Assembly (NCBI GenBank): GCA_947382625.1
Contig: CANDAG010000002.1
Coordinates: 99,961-163,960 of the forward strand
Origin: an uncultured Lachnospiraceae bacterium
GTDB lineage: Bacteria; Bacillota; Clostridia; Lachnospirales; Lachnospiraceae
DNA: 64,000 bases
Reading direction: 5' to 3'
The translations under genes and the position numbers were made by a program. The notes beneath the pieces were generated by a model. The model had not been told where the DNA came from. It was given only the letters and a program-made list of their open reading frames with translations, and searched no databases. Numbering within the stretch: the stretch's first letter is position 1; the number at the start of each line of letters is the position of its first letter. Of the stretch, positions 1 to 8,700 are shown piece by piece.

Positions 1-2
1 AT

Positions 3-215
3 ACAAGCGTAAAAGAGATACTCGCAGAAGTGTATGCAGCGTTGACAGAGAAGGGCTATAATCCTGTTAACCAGATCGTGGGCTATATTATGTCCGGTGA
101 CCCTACCTACATCACCAGCTACAAAAACGCCAGAAGCCTGATCATGAGAGTAGAGAGGGACGAGCTGGTGGAGGAACTTTTGACAGAGTATATCAGGAAC
201 AATCGGTGGAAATAA
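3..215 (+). CDS. ireB: IreB family regulatory phosphoprotein (5' truncated by window edge)
   Basis: The frame is open from base 3 and continues a protein that began before the window. Visible residues include [13 protein letters not shown] and [14 protein letters not shown], which are diagnostic of the small IreB/UPF0297 family (about 85-90 aa). IreB is a substrate of the PASTA kinase/phosphatase pair IreK/IreP in enterococci, where it affects cephalosporin tolerance; the phosphorylated threonines lie in the missing N-terminus. It is followed after 31 bases by ruvX, the usual Firmicutes order (alaS-ireB-ruvX). The product call is secure; any phospho-regulation here is inferred from the family. 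Confidence 0.93.
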   Translation, partial: TSVKEILAEVYAALTEKGYNPVNQIVGYIMSGDPTYITSYKNARSLIMRVERDELVEELLTEYIRNNRWK

Positions 216-246
216 ACGATAAGAGCTTCCAAAAAGGCAGGAAGAT

Positions 247-681
247 ATGCGGATTATGGGTTTGGACTTTGGCTCGAAGACGGTAGGGGTGGCGATCAGC
301 GACCCGCTTCTTTTGACAGCCCAGGGGATAGAAATCATCAGAAGAAAAGAAGAAAACAAGCAGCGCCAGACATTAGCCAGGATAGAGGCGTTGATCGAAG
401 AGTATCAGGTAGAGGAAATTGTGATCGGATTACCCAAAAATATGAACGATACTCTGGGAGAACGCGTGGAAAAGACCCTGGAATTTAAGGAGAAGCTGGA
501 GCGGCGGACAGGCCTGCCGGTACATACCTGGGATGAAAGGCTGACCACGGTGGCGGCCGATAAGGCCATGATGGAAGCAGGGATACGCAGAGAAAACCGA
601 AAGGAATATGTGGATAAGATTGCGGCGGTGCTGATCTTGCAGGGATTTCTGGATCTTAGAGGAAGACAGGGCGGCGCATAA
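247..681 (+). CDS. ruvX: Holliday junction resolvase-like YqgF/RuvX (pre-16S rRNA nuclease)
   Basis: This is a 144-aa protein, the normal length for YqgF. It has the RNase H-like fold signatures: [15 protein letters not shown] at the N-terminus (first acidic residue), VIGLPKNM in the middle, and DERLTT followed by [13 protein letters not shown] at the end (C-terminal acidic residues). In E. coli, YqgF takes part in 16S rRNA 5' maturation; the resolvase role is historical and uncertain. The ATG at 247 follows AAAAAGGCAGGAAGAT, giving a plausible ribosome site. It sits between ireB and a DUF1292 gene, a conserved Clostridia housekeeping cluster probably transcribed as one unit. Confidence 0.93.
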   Translation: MRIMGLDFGSKTVGVAISDPLLLTAQGIEIIRRKEENKQRQTLARIEALIEEYQVEEIVIGLPKNMNDTLGERVEKTLEFKEKLERRTGLPVHTWDERLTTVAADKAMMEAGIRRENRKEYVDKIAAVLILQGFLDLRGRQGGA

Positions 682-706
682 GTGTTTTGAAAGGGTATGA
701 CAGTAA

Positions 707-961
707 GTGGAAAAAATTAAGTTTACGCTGGATACACAAGAGAGCGTGGAGTTTTATGTTTTGGAACAGACGAAGCTGGGGGGAAGTCAGTATATACTGG
801 TGACAGATACCCAGGATGGGGACGGGGAAGCTCTGATCCTGAAGGAAACTTCAGAACCGGGCTTAAAGGAAAGCGTCTACGAGATCGTAGAGGATGATAC
901 GGAGCTGGCAGCGATAGCCGGCGTGTTTGAGAATCTTCTGGAGGACATTGAACTTACGTAA
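707..961 (+). CDS. DUF1292 domain protein
   Basis: An 84-aa acidic protein starting with GTG (707). It reads MEKIKFTLDTQESVEFYVLE near the start and has the ILVTDTQDGDGEALIL and IVEDDTELAAIAGVFENLL segments typical of DUF1292 (YrzB-like) proteins. The biochemical function of the family is unknown. Its place directly after ruvX is conserved in Firmicutes, so the family call is supported both by sequence and by neighbourhood. A Fur-family gene often found next in this cluster is absent; only 60 bases separate this gene from the RNase J start. Confidence 0.85.
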   Translation: MEKIKFTLDTQESVEFYVLEQTKLGGSQYILVTDTQDGDGEALILKETSEPGLKESVYEIVEDDTELAAIAGVFENLLEDIELT

Positions 962-1021
962 AACTGGTGGATCAGGCAAAAATGGCATCTTTTGGCGAAA
1001 CGGAATGTGGAGGTAATTTGC

Positions 1022-2695
1022 TTGAAAAAAATTGAACAGAAAAGAAGCTCGGCTTTAAAGGTGATCCCTTTAGGAGGCCTTGAGCAGATTGGTATGAACA
1101 TTACTGCCTTTGAATATGAAGACAGTATTATTGTTGTGGACTGCGGTCTGTCCTTTCCGGAGGACGATATGCTGGGGATCGACCTGGTGATCCCTGACGT
1201 GACATATCTCAAAAATAACATCGAAAAAGTAAAAGGATTTATCATCACCCATGGACATGAGGATCACATCGGGGCACTGCCCTATGTGCTCCGGGATATC
1301 AACGCTCCTATTTATGCAACCAAGCTGACCATGGGGATCATTGAGAACAAATTTAAGGAGCACAACCTGACCAACAATACCAAGCGGAAGGTAGTCAAAT
1401 TCGGACAGTCCATTAATTTGGGACAATTCCGCATTGAATTTATCAAAACAAACCACAGTATCGTGGATGCGGCAGCGCTGGCGATCTATTCCCCGGCGGG
1501 GATTGTGGTGCATACAGGGGACTTTAAGGTGGATTATACACCGGTGTTTGGAGATGCCATTGACCTGCAGCGTCTTGCGGAGATCGGCAAGAAGGGTGTG
1601 CTGGCGCTGATGTGCGACTCCACCAACGCTGAGAGGCCGGGATTTACCCCTTCAGAGAAGACGGTCGGAAGAACCTTTGATATGCTTTTTGAGGAGCACA
1701 AAAATACCAGGATCATTATTGCAACCTTTGCGTCTAACGTGGACAGGGTGCAGCAGATCATCAATTCAGCCTACAAGTCCGGACGGAAGGTAGTGGTGGA
1801 GGGACGCAGCATGGTGAATATCATCGAGACTGCCACCAATTTGGGCTACCTGAATGTGCCGGATAATACGCTGATCGATGTGGAGCAGCTGAAAAATTAT
1901 CCCGATGAAAAAACCGTAGTGATCACCACGGGAAGCCAGGGGGAGAGCATGGCGGCTTTAAGCCGTATGGCGGAGGATAACCATAAAAGGATATCCATCG
2001 GCCCCAGGGATACGGTGATCTTTTCTTCCCATCCCATTCCGGGTAACGAAAAGGCGGTCACCAACGTGATCAACGAGCTGTTGCTCAAGGGAGCGGATGT
2101 GATCTTCCAGGATGTGCACGTATCAGGACATGCCTGCCAGGAGGAGATCAAGCTGATCTATACTCTGGTACGTCCTAAATATGCCATTCCTGTCCATGGG
2201 GAGTTCAAGCATTTGAAGGCCCAGGCCAAGATCGCCAGGGAGCTTGGATTTGCCAAAGAAAATATTTTTATCCTCCAGTCAGGAGATGTATTGGAGCTTA
2301 CCGACGAAAAGGCTGAAGTTACCGGCAAGGTTCCGGTAGGAGATATTCTGGTGGACGGCCTTGGCGTGGGAGATGTGGGAAATATAGTACTGCGCGACCG
2401 GCAGCATCTTGCGGAGGACGGAATTCTGATCGTGGTGCTCGGCCTGGACGGGGCTACCGACGAGCTGATCAGCGGGCCGGATATTGTATCGAGAGGCTTT
2501 GTGTATGTGAGGGAGTCGGACGAGCTTATGGAAGAGGCCCGGCAGGTCATCAATGAAGCGGTGGAAGGATGCCTAAGCCGCGGGATCGCCGATTGGGGAA
2601 AGCTGAAAAGCGCCATTAAGGACGCATTGGGAGAATTCGTCTGGAAAAAGACCAAGAGACGTCCTATGATCCTGCCGATCATAATGGAAATATAG
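1022..2695 (+). CDS. rnj: Ribonuclease J
   Basis: A 557-aa metallo-beta-lactamase/beta-CASP nuclease involved in 5' exonucleolytic and endonucleolytic RNA decay and processing. The zinc motif THGHEDHIGALPY is visible near residue 70, followed by HTGDFKVDYTP, the beta-CASP segment with STNAERPG, and VSGHA and VHGEFKH in the C-terminal part. The open frame extends up to 992, but the best start is TTG at 1022, because GGAGGT sits about seven bases upstream and the family begins with basic residues followed by VIPLGGLEQIGMN. The protein ends without a long tail. RNase J1 versus J2 cannot be decided from this copy alone. Confidence 0.95.
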   Translation: MKKIEQKRSSALKVIPLGGLEQIGMNITAFEYEDSIIVVDCGLSFPEDDMLGIDLVIPDVTYLKNNIEKVKGFIITHGHEDHIGALPYVLRDINAPIYATKLTMGIIENKFKEHNLTNNTKRKVVKFGQSINLGQFRIEFIKTNHSIVDAAALAIYSPAGIVVHTGDFKVDYTPVFGDAIDLQRLAEIGKKGVLALMCDSTNAERPGFTPSEKTVGRTFDMLFEEHKNTRIIIATFASNVDRVQQIINSAYKSGRKVVVEGRSMVNIIETATNLGYLNVPDNTLIDVEQLKNYPDEKTVVITTGSQGESMAALSRMAEDNHKRISIGPRDTVIFSSHPIPGNEKAVTNVINELLLKGADVIFQDVHVSGHACQEEIKLIYTLVRPKYAIPVHGEFKHLKAQAKIARELGFAKENIFILQSGDVLELTDEKAEVTGKVPVGDILVDGLGVGDVGNIVLRDRQHLAEDGILIVVLGLDGATDELISGPDIVSRGFVYVRESDELMEEARQVINEAVEGCLSRGIADWGKLKSAIKDALGEFVWKKTKRRPMILPIIMEI

Positions 2696-2750
2696 CGGCA
2701 GACCGGGGCAGACCGGACTGCTGCGGATATAAGGAGTAACGGAAAGCAGC

Positions 2751-3143
2751 ATGAATGCAAAGTATTTAATAGTCGCAATGATAGAAACCATAATTAAAAT
2801 AGCGATCCTTGCCGCTGCAGTGGTGTTTGTCTTTCGGGGGGCCACTCAGGCCTATGATTTTGGCTATCGGGTGTTTGCAGATCAGCCTGTATCTGTTTCG
2901 GGAGGCAGGACCATTACGGTAGGGGTTTCCGAGAGCGCTTCCCTGAAGGAGATTGCGGAAATGCTGGAGGAAAAGGGCCTGATCGAGGATTCCAGGCTGT
3001 TTGTGGTCCAGGAGCTTTTGTCGGCCTATCATGGTAAGATCCTCCCCGGTATTTACGATCTGAGTACGGATATGACCGCCGAGCAGATGCTGGAGATCAT
3101 GTCCACCCAGGCAGGAGAGGAAAACACAGAGCAGGAGCAATAA
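2751..3143 (+). CDS. MltG/YceG-like membrane protein lacking the catalytic region
   Basis: A 130-aa protein with one N-terminal membrane segment (about residues 8-27) followed by a LysM-like stretch of the kind that opens MltG: TVGVSESASLKEIAEMLEEKG, then VVQELLSAYHGKILPGIYDLSTDMTAEQML. MltG endolytic transglycosylases are about 330-380 aa and carry a catalytic Glu in a C-terminal YceG domain; that domain is absent here, and the stop at 3141-3143 is followed at once by the next gene. It is therefore a natural short relative rather than an obviously broken gene. It may bind glycan or septal partners, but this is inference. Confidence 0.7.
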   Translation: MNAKYLIVAMIETIIKIAILAAAVVFVFRGATQAYDFGYRVFADQPVSVSGGRTITVGVSESASLKEIAEMLEEKGLIEDSRLFVVQELLSAYHGKILPGIYDLSTDMTAEQMLEIMSTQAGEENTEQEQ

Positions 3144-3146
3144 CCA

Positions 3147-3788
3147 GTGATCACGGAAGAAAGAATCAGTGCGTTTATTAATTCCTTTGACAAAGGAAAT
3201 ACCCCTTTTTTGGATGAGCTTGAGAAATCTGCCCTCGCGGCGGGCATACCTATTATCAGACCGGAGATGCAGAGTCTCTTGAAGCTGCTTCTGGCCATGA
3301 AACAGCCGGAGCAGATTTTGGAGGTGGGAACAGCCATTGGCTTTTCGGCGCTTCTCATGAGTGAGTACGGACCGAAGGACTGCAGGATCACCACCATAGA
3401 AAAATACGAAAAGAGAATCCCGGAAGCCCTTCTGAATTTCAGAAAGGCGGGGAAGGAGGAGGCCATCACACTGCTTGCAGGTGATGCCTCCGCTGTTTTA
3501 AAGGGCTTAAAGGGATCCTATGATCTTATTTTTATGGATGCGGCAAAGGGACAGTATATCCATTTCCTGCCGGATATTTTGCGGCTGCTGCCACAGGGCG
3601 GGCTGCTGGTCTCCGACAATGTGTTAAAGGGCGGGGAGATCATGGAATCCCGTTTTGCCGTGACCAGAAGGGATCGTACCATCCACACCAGAATGCGGGA
3701 ATATCTTTATGAGCTGAAGCATAATGAGCTTCTGGAGACGGCAATCCTGCCAGTGGGGGACGGCGTGACAGTGAGTGTCAAAAAGTAA
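3147..3788 (+). CDS. O-methyltransferase (class I SAM-dependent)
   Basis: A 213-aa protein of the bacterial YrrM/COMT-like O-methyltransferase family. The SAM-binding motif ILEVGTAIGFSALLM is at about residues 62-76, the acidic motif ITTIEKYEKR follows, and DLIFMDAAKGQY and LLVSDNVLKGG are the metal/substrate motifs. It starts at GTG 3147, four bases after the MltG-like stop, and is followed after 117 bases by a U32 peptidase-family gene; the yrrM-U32 order is common in Firmicutes. In B. subtilis, YrrM (TrmR) and the U32 proteins YrrN/YrrO act on tRNA wobble uridine (mo5U). A tRNA role for this pair is a reasonable inference. Confidence 0.88.
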   Translation: MITEERISAFINSFDKGNTPFLDELEKSALAAGIPIIRPEMQSLLKLLLAMKQPEQILEVGTAIGFSALLMSEYGPKDCRITTIEKYEKRIPEALLNFRKAGKEEAITLLAGDASAVLKGLKGSYDLIFMDAAKGQYIHFLPDILRLLPQGGLLVSDNVLKGGEIMESRFAVTRRDRTIHTRMREYLYELKHNELLETAILPVGDGVTVSVKK

Positions 3789-3905
3789 GTGTTACAGAAG
3801 AAAGTGAATAACCCTGCGGGCAGGCCTTGGGCTTGCTGCTTGTAGAAATGAAATAGCGATGGTTCGGATGGCGATTGTCCGAACTGTTATGGAAACGGAG
3901 AAAGT

Positions 3906-5147
3906 ATGCGAAAACCGGAATTACTGATACCTGCCAGTTCGCTGGAGGTTTTAAAAACAGCGGTGCTGTTCGGCGCGGATGCTGTGTATATAGGTGGAGA
4001 GGCCTTTGGCCTGCGGGCCAAGGCCAAGAATTTTTCTCCGGAGGAAATGCGCCGGGGGATTGCCTTTGCCCATGAGCATGGGGTCAGAGTGCATGTGACA
4101 GCCAATATCCTGGCTCACAACAAGGACCTGGCAGGGGCGGAGGAATATTTCAGGGAGCTTAAGGAATTAAAGCCGGATGCGCTGATCATTGCGGATCCCG
4201 GTATGTTTATGCTTGCCAGAAGGATCTGCCCGGAGATCGATATCCATATTTCCACCCAGGCCAATAATACCAATTACATGACCTGGCAGTTCTGGCATGA
4301 TTTAGGAGCAAAACGGGTAGTCTGCGCCAGGGAGCTGTCTTTGGAGGAGATCGGACAGATCAGAGAAAAAATCCCGGCGGATATGGAGATTGAAAGCTTT
4401 ATCCATGGCTCTATGTGTATCTCCTATTCGGGGCGATGTCTGCTGAGCAGCTATTTTACGGGAAGGGATGCCAACCAGGGCGCATGCACCCATCCCTGCC
4501 GGTGGAAATATGCGGTGATGGAGGAGAGCAGGCCGGGAGAATATCTGCCGGTTTATGAGAACGAACGGGGAACCTTTATTTTTAACTCCAAGGATCTGTG
4601 CATGATCGAATATCTGCCGGAAATGATAAAGGCGGGGATCGACAGCTTTAAAATAGAAGGGCGGATGAAGACGGCGCTTTATGTGGCGGCGGTGGCAAGA
4701 ACCTACCGCAAGGCGATTGATGATTATTTTGAGTCGGAGGAGAAGTACCAAAGCAATATGGATTGGTATAAGGCGGAGATCTCCAAAAGCGTCCACAGGC
4801 AGTTTAATACGGGCTTTTATTTCGGAAGGCCGGATGAGAACGCCCAGATCTATGACAGCAGCACTTATGTGAATGAGTATGTTTATCTGGGAATGGCGGA
4901 GGAGGTTTCAAAGGATGGCCGGATCCGCATTGAGCAGAAGAACAAGTTTTGCGTGGGTGATGAAATAGAGATCATGAAGCCGGACGGAAGGAATCTGCCT
5001 GTGCAGGTGCTTTCCCTGACTACGGAGGATGGTGAGAAGGTGGAAAGTGCGCCTCATGCAAGGCAGATCCTGTGGGTAGAGCTGAGCGGGCAGGCGGATC
5101 AGTACGATCTGCTCAGAGTGAAAAAGAGTGAGAACACAGGCAGATAG
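3906..5147 (+). CDS. U32 peptidase-family protein (probable tRNA uridine hydroxylation, TrhP-like)
   Basis: A 413-aa U32 family member. It opens with KPELLIPASSLEVLKTAV and contains ADAVYIGGEAFGLRAKA, the SGRCLLSSYFTGRDANQGACTHPCRWKY block (cysteines of the U32 signature) and IDSFKIEGRMK. Despite the peptidase name, close relatives (TrhP in E. coli, TrhP1/P2 in B. subtilis) are needed for prephenate-dependent 5-hydroxylation of tRNA U34. The neighbouring O-methyltransferase fits the next step, conversion of ho5U to mo5U. ATG 3906 has GGAG eight bases upstream. The 117-base leader contains a hairpin (GTTCGGA at 3862-3868 with TCCGAAC at 3878-3884) of unknown role. Confidence 0.88.
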   Translation: MRKPELLIPASSLEVLKTAVLFGADAVYIGGEAFGLRAKAKNFSPEEMRRGIAFAHEHGVRVHVTANILAHNKDLAGAEEYFRELKELKPDALIIADPGMFMLARRICPEIDIHISTQANNTNYMTWQFWHDLGAKRVVCARELSLEEIGQIREKIPADMEIESFIHGSMCISYSGRCLLSSYFTGRDANQGACTHPCRWKYAVMEESRPGEYLPVYENERGTFIFNSKDLCMIEYLPEMIKAGIDSFKIEGRMKTALYVAAVARTYRKAIDDYFESEEKYQSNMDWYKAEISKSVHRQFNTGFYFGRPDENAQIYDSSTYVNEYVYLGMAEEVSKDGRIRIEQKNKFCVGDEIEIMKPDGRNLPVQVLSLTTEDGEKVESAPHARQILWVELSGQADQYDLLRVKKSENTGR

Positions 5148-5197
5148 GGATTGCGAATACCTGCCTGCAGCGTCAAAAAAGGCAGAAAAAATATTGT

Positions 5198-5219
5198 TCA
5201 ACATGCTCAGTTGATTTTT
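5198..5219 (+). terminator. Weak intrinsic terminator candidate after the U32 gene
   Basis: TCAAC and GTTGA pair around a seven-base loop and are followed by five T residues. The stem is only five pairs, so termination may be inefficient. The rest of 5148-5512 is the glnN leader, described in the following entries. Confidence 0.35.
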
Positions 5220-5267
5220 GACATGGATTTTCTTTTTGGATAATTCTCATAAAATTGTAAAAAAGTG

Positions 5268-5296
5268 TTGCATTTAAGAGAAATATAGAGTATCTT
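5268..5296 (+). promoter_or_regulatory. Candidate glnN promoter
   Basis: TTGCAT and TATCTT are separated by exactly 17 bases. A second possible promoter lies upstream (TTGACA at 5218, 17 bases, TAATTC at 5241). Either would give a long 5' leader of over 200 bases ahead of glnN, consistent with the attenuator structure at 5376-5417. Confidence 0.4.
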
Positions 5297-5375
5297 ATTA
5301 CACGTAAATTAAAACTTTAAGGGAACAATCAGTGAGAGGATCCTTGAAGAATTTTGATAATATAAATAAAGCTTA

Positions 5376-5417
5376 TTTTGAACAAAGATGTTCCAAAGTT
5401 TTTTGGGACATTTTTTT
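5376..5417 (+). promoter_or_regulatory. Attenuator in the glnN leader: hexaloop hairpin overlapping an intrinsic terminator (ANTAR-like)
   Basis: Two mutually exclusive hairpins share bases 5388-5397. The first (5376-5397) has a GAAC/GTTC stem closed by the six-base loop AAAGAT, with A at loop position 1 and G at position 4. The second (5388-5411) is ATGTTCCAAA pairing with TTTGGGACAT, followed by a T-run to 5417. This is the arrangement used by ANTAR-protein antitermination of nitrogen genes, where a second A1/G4 hexaloop hairpin sequesters the terminator. I could not find a clean first hexaloop hairpin upstream, so the ANTAR assignment is tentative; the competing-hairpin attenuator is seen directly. 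Confidence 0.6.
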
Positions 5418-5420
5418 GTT

Positions 5421-5456
5421 AAATAAGCCGGTTCACAATGCGGGATAGGGTTTGAT
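5421..5456 (+). repeat. Dispersed ~36-bp hairpin repeat, copy 1
   Basis: The unit reads AAATAAGCCG, 20 variable bases, then TTTGAT, and starts three bases after the T-run of the glnN leader terminator. Copies with the same framework are at 14799-14833, 18243-18278 and 24737-24772, with longer-stemmed variants at 9861-9937. The hairpin core of this copy is eroded. Confidence 0.55.
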
Positions 5457-5512
5457 GCGCAAAAGGTGTGCTGAGGAATTTATGAAAAAGTGAAAGGAAA
5501 AGGTGGAGGAAA

Positions 5513-7624
5513 ATGAGTGAAATGATCAATGTGGAAGAGCTTTTTGCCAGTAAGGTTTTTACACGGGCAACCATGAGGGAACGTCTTCCGAAGAATGTGT
5601 ATAAGGAAGTCATCCGGGTGATGGATAAGGGCGGCGAGCTTTCACCGGCAGCTGCAGATGTGGTGGCCAAGGCAATGAAGGACTGGGCGGTGGAAAACGG
5701 TGCAACCCACTATACCCACTGGTTCCAGCCTCTGACCGGGATTACGGCGGAGAAGCATGATTCCTTTGTGACCCTACCGGACGAAAGCGGAAAAATGATC
5801 ATGGATTTTTCGGGTAAGGAACTGATCAAAGGGGAGCCGGACGCCTCTTCGTTTCCTTCAGGGGGGCTGAGAGCTACCTTTGAAGCAAGGGGATATACCG
5901 CATGGGATATCACCTCTCCTGCCTTTTTGAAGGAGGATGCCACAGGCGTGATCCTTTGCATCCCTACGGCGTTCTGTTCTTATAAGGGGGAAGCGCTGGA
6001 TAAGAAGACGCCGCTGCTCCGTTCCATGGAGGTGGTCAGCGAGCAGGCCCTTCGTATCGTAAAGCTTTTTGGCAATACCCAGGCCAGCAAGGTAGTGGCC
6101 AGCGTAGGTCCCGAGCAGGAATATTTTCTTGTTGACAGAGAAAAGTACTTAAAGAGACCGGATTTGATCTTTACCGGACGTACCCTGTTCGGAGCGCCGG
6201 CGCCTAAAGGACAGGAGATGGAGGATCATTACTTCGGAACTATCCGTGAGCGGGTAGGCGCATACATGAAGGATCTGAATATTGAGCTGTGGAAGCTGGG
6301 AGTGACAGCCAAAACCCAGCACAATGAGGTGGCTCCTGCCCAGCATGAGCTTGCCACCATTTACGAGATGGCAAATACTGCGGTGGATCACAATCAGCTT
6401 GTGATGGAGACCATGAAAAAGGTGGCAGGCCGCCACGGACTTACCTGCCTGCTTCATGAGAAGCCCTTTGCCGGTGTGAATGGTTCCGGTAAGCACAACA
6501 ACTGGTCACTGACTACAGATAATGGGGTGAACCTGCTGGATCCCGGCGATACTCCCAACGAAAATATTCAGTTTTTGCTGGTGCTTGCTTGCATTATCAA
6601 GGCGGTGGATAAGCATGCGGATCTTCTTCGCCAGAGCGCATCCGATGTGGGGAATGACCACAGACTTGGAGCTAACGAGGCGCCTCCTGCTATTATTTCT
6701 GTTTTCCTTGGAGAGCAGCTTGAGGATGTGGTGCGTCAGCTGGTAGAGACAGGAGAGGCAGCTCACCTTTTAGAGGGCGGAAAGCTGGAGACCGGCGTTT
6801 CCACACTGCCTGATTTTGTCAAGGATGCAACGGACAGGAACAGAACCTCGCCCTTTGCCTTCACGGGGAATAAATTTGAGTTCCGTATGGTAGGGTCTTC
6901 GGATTCTATTGCAAGCCCCAATACCATTTTGAATGCCATTGCGGCAGAGGCATTCTGTGAGGCAGCCGATATTCTGGAAAAGGCAGAGGATTTTGACATT
7001 GCAGTGCATGACCTGATCAAAGAATATCTGACGGAGCATCAGAGAATCATCTTCAACGGCAATGGCTATTCCGAGGAATGGGTGGCAGAGGCAGAGAGAA
7101 GAGGGCTTCCCAATATCAAATCTATGGTCGAAGCGGTAGGGGCTCTGACCACAGAGAAGTCCGTTCAGCTGTTTGAGAAGTTCGGGATCTTCACCGAGGC
7201 AGAATTAGAGTCCCGGGCAGAGGTTCTCTATGAAACCTATGCAAAGACCATCAACATTGAAGCGCTGACCATGATCGATATGGCCTCCAAGCAGATCATT
7301 CCTGCGGTGATGAAGTATACCAAGTCTCTGGCAGATACGGTGATCGCAGTAAAGGAAGCCGGCGCGGATGCTTCTGCTCAGACAGAAGTTCTGCAGGACG
7401 TTTCTTCGAAGCTGTCAGCAATGAAGACTGCGCTTACCAGATTAGAAGAGGTGGAAAGCAAAGCAGGTGCCATAGGCAATGCTAAGGAGCAGGCCTTCTA
7501 CTATAAAGATGAAGTCAAGGCGGCAATGGACGCCTTAAGGGCGCCTGCCGACGAGGTGGAAATGCTGGTGGATAAGAAGGTATGGCCGTTGCCTACCTAT
7601 GGAGATCTGATCTTTGAGGTATAG
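5513..7624 (+). CDS. glnN: Glutamine synthetase type III
   Basis: A 703-aa enzyme, the length of the large GSIII class found in Bacteroides and Clostridia (GSI is about 450 aa). It makes glutamine from glutamate, ammonia and ATP. GSIII hallmarks include THWFQPLTG near residue 65, [11 protein letters not shown] near 204, [13 protein letters not shown] near 265, and [15 protein letters not shown] and [17 protein letters not shown] in the C-terminal half. ATG 5513 follows GGTGGAGG with good spacing. It is monocistronic between the leader attenuator and hairpins at 7671-7728, so the leader probably controls only glnN, in response to nitrogen state. Confidence 0.97.
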   Translation: MSEMINVEELFASKVFTRATMRERLPKNVYKEVIRVMDKGGELSPAAADVVAKAMKDWAVENGATHYTHWFQPLTGITAEKHDSFVTLPDESGKMIMDFSGKELIKGEPDASSFPSGGLRATFEARGYTAWDITSPAFLKEDATGVILCIPTAFCSYKGEALDKKTPLLRSMEVVSEQALRIVKLFGNTQASKVVASVGPEQEYFLVDREKYLKRPDLIFTGRTLFGAPAPKGQEMEDHYFGTIRERVGAYMKDLNIELWKLGVTAKTQHNEVAPAQHELATIYEMANTAVDHNQLVMETMKKVAGRHGLTCLLHEKPFAGVNGSGKHNNWSLTTDNGVNLLDPGDTPNENIQFLLVLACIIKAVDKHADLLRQSASDVGNDHRLGANEAPPAIISVFLGEQLEDVVRQLVETGEAAHLLEGGKLETGVSTLPDFVKDATDRNRTSPFAFTGNKFEFRMVGSSDSIASPNTILNAIAAEAFCEAADILEKAEDFDIAVHDLIKEYLTEHQRIIFNGNGYSEEWVAEAERRGLPNIKSMVEAVGALTTEKSVQLFEKFGIFTEAELESRAEVLYETYAKTINIEALTMIDMASKQIIPAVMKYTKSLADTVIAVKEAGADASAQTEVLQDVSSKLSAMKTALTRLEEVESKAGAIGNAKEQAFYYKDEVKAAMDALRAPADEVEMLVDKKVWPLPTYGDLIFEV

Positions 7625-7670
7625 AAGTAGCTAACCCTGAAAAGGTAAAAGGCGCAACACAAAAAACGGA

Positions 7671-7689
7671 TGTCTCGGAAAGCGAGACA
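7671..7689 (+). terminator. Hairpin downstream of glnN
   Basis: A perfect 7-bp stem TGTCTCG/CGAGACA with a GAAAG loop, 46 bases after the glnN stop. It lacks a downstream T-run on the plus strand; on the minus strand a run of T follows shortly. It may stabilise the glnN 3' end. Confidence 0.4.
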
Positions 7690-7698
7690 CCCTTATGT

Positions 7699-7730
7699 AA
7701 AAAAATCCCCCGGTTTCTCAGCCGGGGGTT
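7699..7730 (-). terminator. Intrinsic terminator of the reverse-strand C39-like gene, possibly bidirectional
   Basis: CCCCCGG (7707-7713) pairs with CCGGGGG (7722-7728). Read on the minus strand the stem is followed by a T-run (the A-run at 7699-7705 on the plus strand). On the plus strand only TT follows, so it acts best for the reverse gene. Confidence 0.8.
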
Positions 7731-7750
7731 AAATTTATGCACGTCCGATA

Positions 7751-8422
7751 TCAATCAACCTTAACTTCCAGATAACCAAGGAGCTTGCTCATGTCATACT
7801 CGGTAATGATACCCAGGTTGGAGTCATAGAACTTGCCGTCGTAGTGTACCAGATAGTGGCAGAAGAGCCCCATTCTTTCCATCATGATACAGCATTTAGG
7901 CAGGGTGGCTTCCTGACCTTCTGTATAAACAATAATATCACTGTGGTCAATACCGTAGTAGTTCAGGGCGGAGATCACACGTCCCATGGTTCCCTGCCAT
8001 TCCCGGCAGTCCATAACGCTGATGACCTCGGCGATGGTAACGCCTGCTAACATGGCCACACAGGTCTGGCCGCAGAGGCCGTCCTCCGGCTGGATGATAA
8101 TATCGATACCGTCAATCTTGCGGATCGGATTCTCAAAGCTGTAAGGACTGTTCTGATTCATCTGGATCAGGCTCTTGGTAATGTGGAGCAGAATTTTGTG
8201 CTCTTTGGTGATGTCCATATGAGAAACGTCCTCTTCCTGCAGATGGATCTTGTAGATGCCCTTGGTTTCAGGAAGAAGGGTGCATTCAACGATCTTGTTG
8301 TCAAGAACGAGAGCCCCCTCGATCTCGCCTCTCTGTCTGCAGACCTCCCATACATTGAAGGGAATGCGGATGGTGTAGATGTCCCCTTCCTTTTCAATCC
8401 TTCCATTAAAAAAATACCTCAT
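7751..8422 (-). CDS. Protein with C39-like cysteine peptidase domain and DUF1905-like N-terminus
   Basis: A 223-aa protein. The reverse-strand ATG at 8422-8420 is preceded by GGAGG and an eight-T spacer; a longer open frame to 8494 is less likely. Residues 1-75 (RYFFNGRIEKEGDIYTIRIP onward, then IEGALVLDNKIVECTLLPE) resemble a DUF1905-type beta barrel. Residues 115-223 contain QPEDGLCGQTCVAMLAG, with a candidate catalytic Cys, and HYLVHYDGKFYDSNLG, with candidate His and Asp/Asn, matching papain-like C39 peptidase folds. No export signal or transporter lies next to it, so a bacteriocin-processing role is not indicated. Substrate unknown; the domain calls are from pattern recognition. Confidence 0.6.
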   Translation of the reverse strand: MRYFFNGRIEKEGDIYTIRIPFNVWEVCRQRGEIEGALVLDNKIVECTLLPETKGIYKIHLQEEDVSHMDITKEHKILLHITKSLIQMNQNSPYSFENPIRKIDGIDIIIQPEDGLCGQTCVAMLAGVTIAEVISVMDCREWQGTMGRVISALNYYGIDHSDIIVYTEGQEATLPKCCIMMERMGLFCHYLVHYDGKFYDSNLGIITEYDMSKLLGYLEVKVD

Positions 8423-8586
8423 AAAAAAAACCTCCATTTCTGTCTGTTCCGCAAGCTCCGGCGCGGACGTAAAATTTTGTGTGAAAACCTTCACGAAATA
8501 ACAAATTGAAATACAATACGTATGTAACTATTATTATACATGATGTGATTCCATTTATAAATAAAAAATAACAGATTTTTTGATGA

Positions 8587-8640
8587 CGAAAATATATTTT
8601 CGCCGGGGATCCGTGAAATTTTCTTGCAAACTGCTTGCAA
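8587..8640. promoter_or_regulatory. Possible regulatory elements between the divergent C39-like and nucleoside hydrolase genes
   Basis: The 278-base divergent region contains a perfect palindrome CGAAAATATATTTTCG (8587-8602) and two copies of the self-palindromic hexamer TTGCAA (8624-8629 and 8635-8640) exactly one helical turn apart. These could be operator sites for the downstream hydrolase. No clear -35/-10 pair stands out. Confidence 0.3.
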
Positions 8641-8700
8641 TAACAGAAAGTGTGTGTTAATTTGAGAATCAAAGATTACAGGAAAGCGGAGGGTGCGACC

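Noticed and set aside
5148-5420. Glutamine riboswitch (glnA RNA) in the glnN leader
   Set aside because: The conserved core of that riboswitch class was not recognised; competing hairpins fit an attenuator better.
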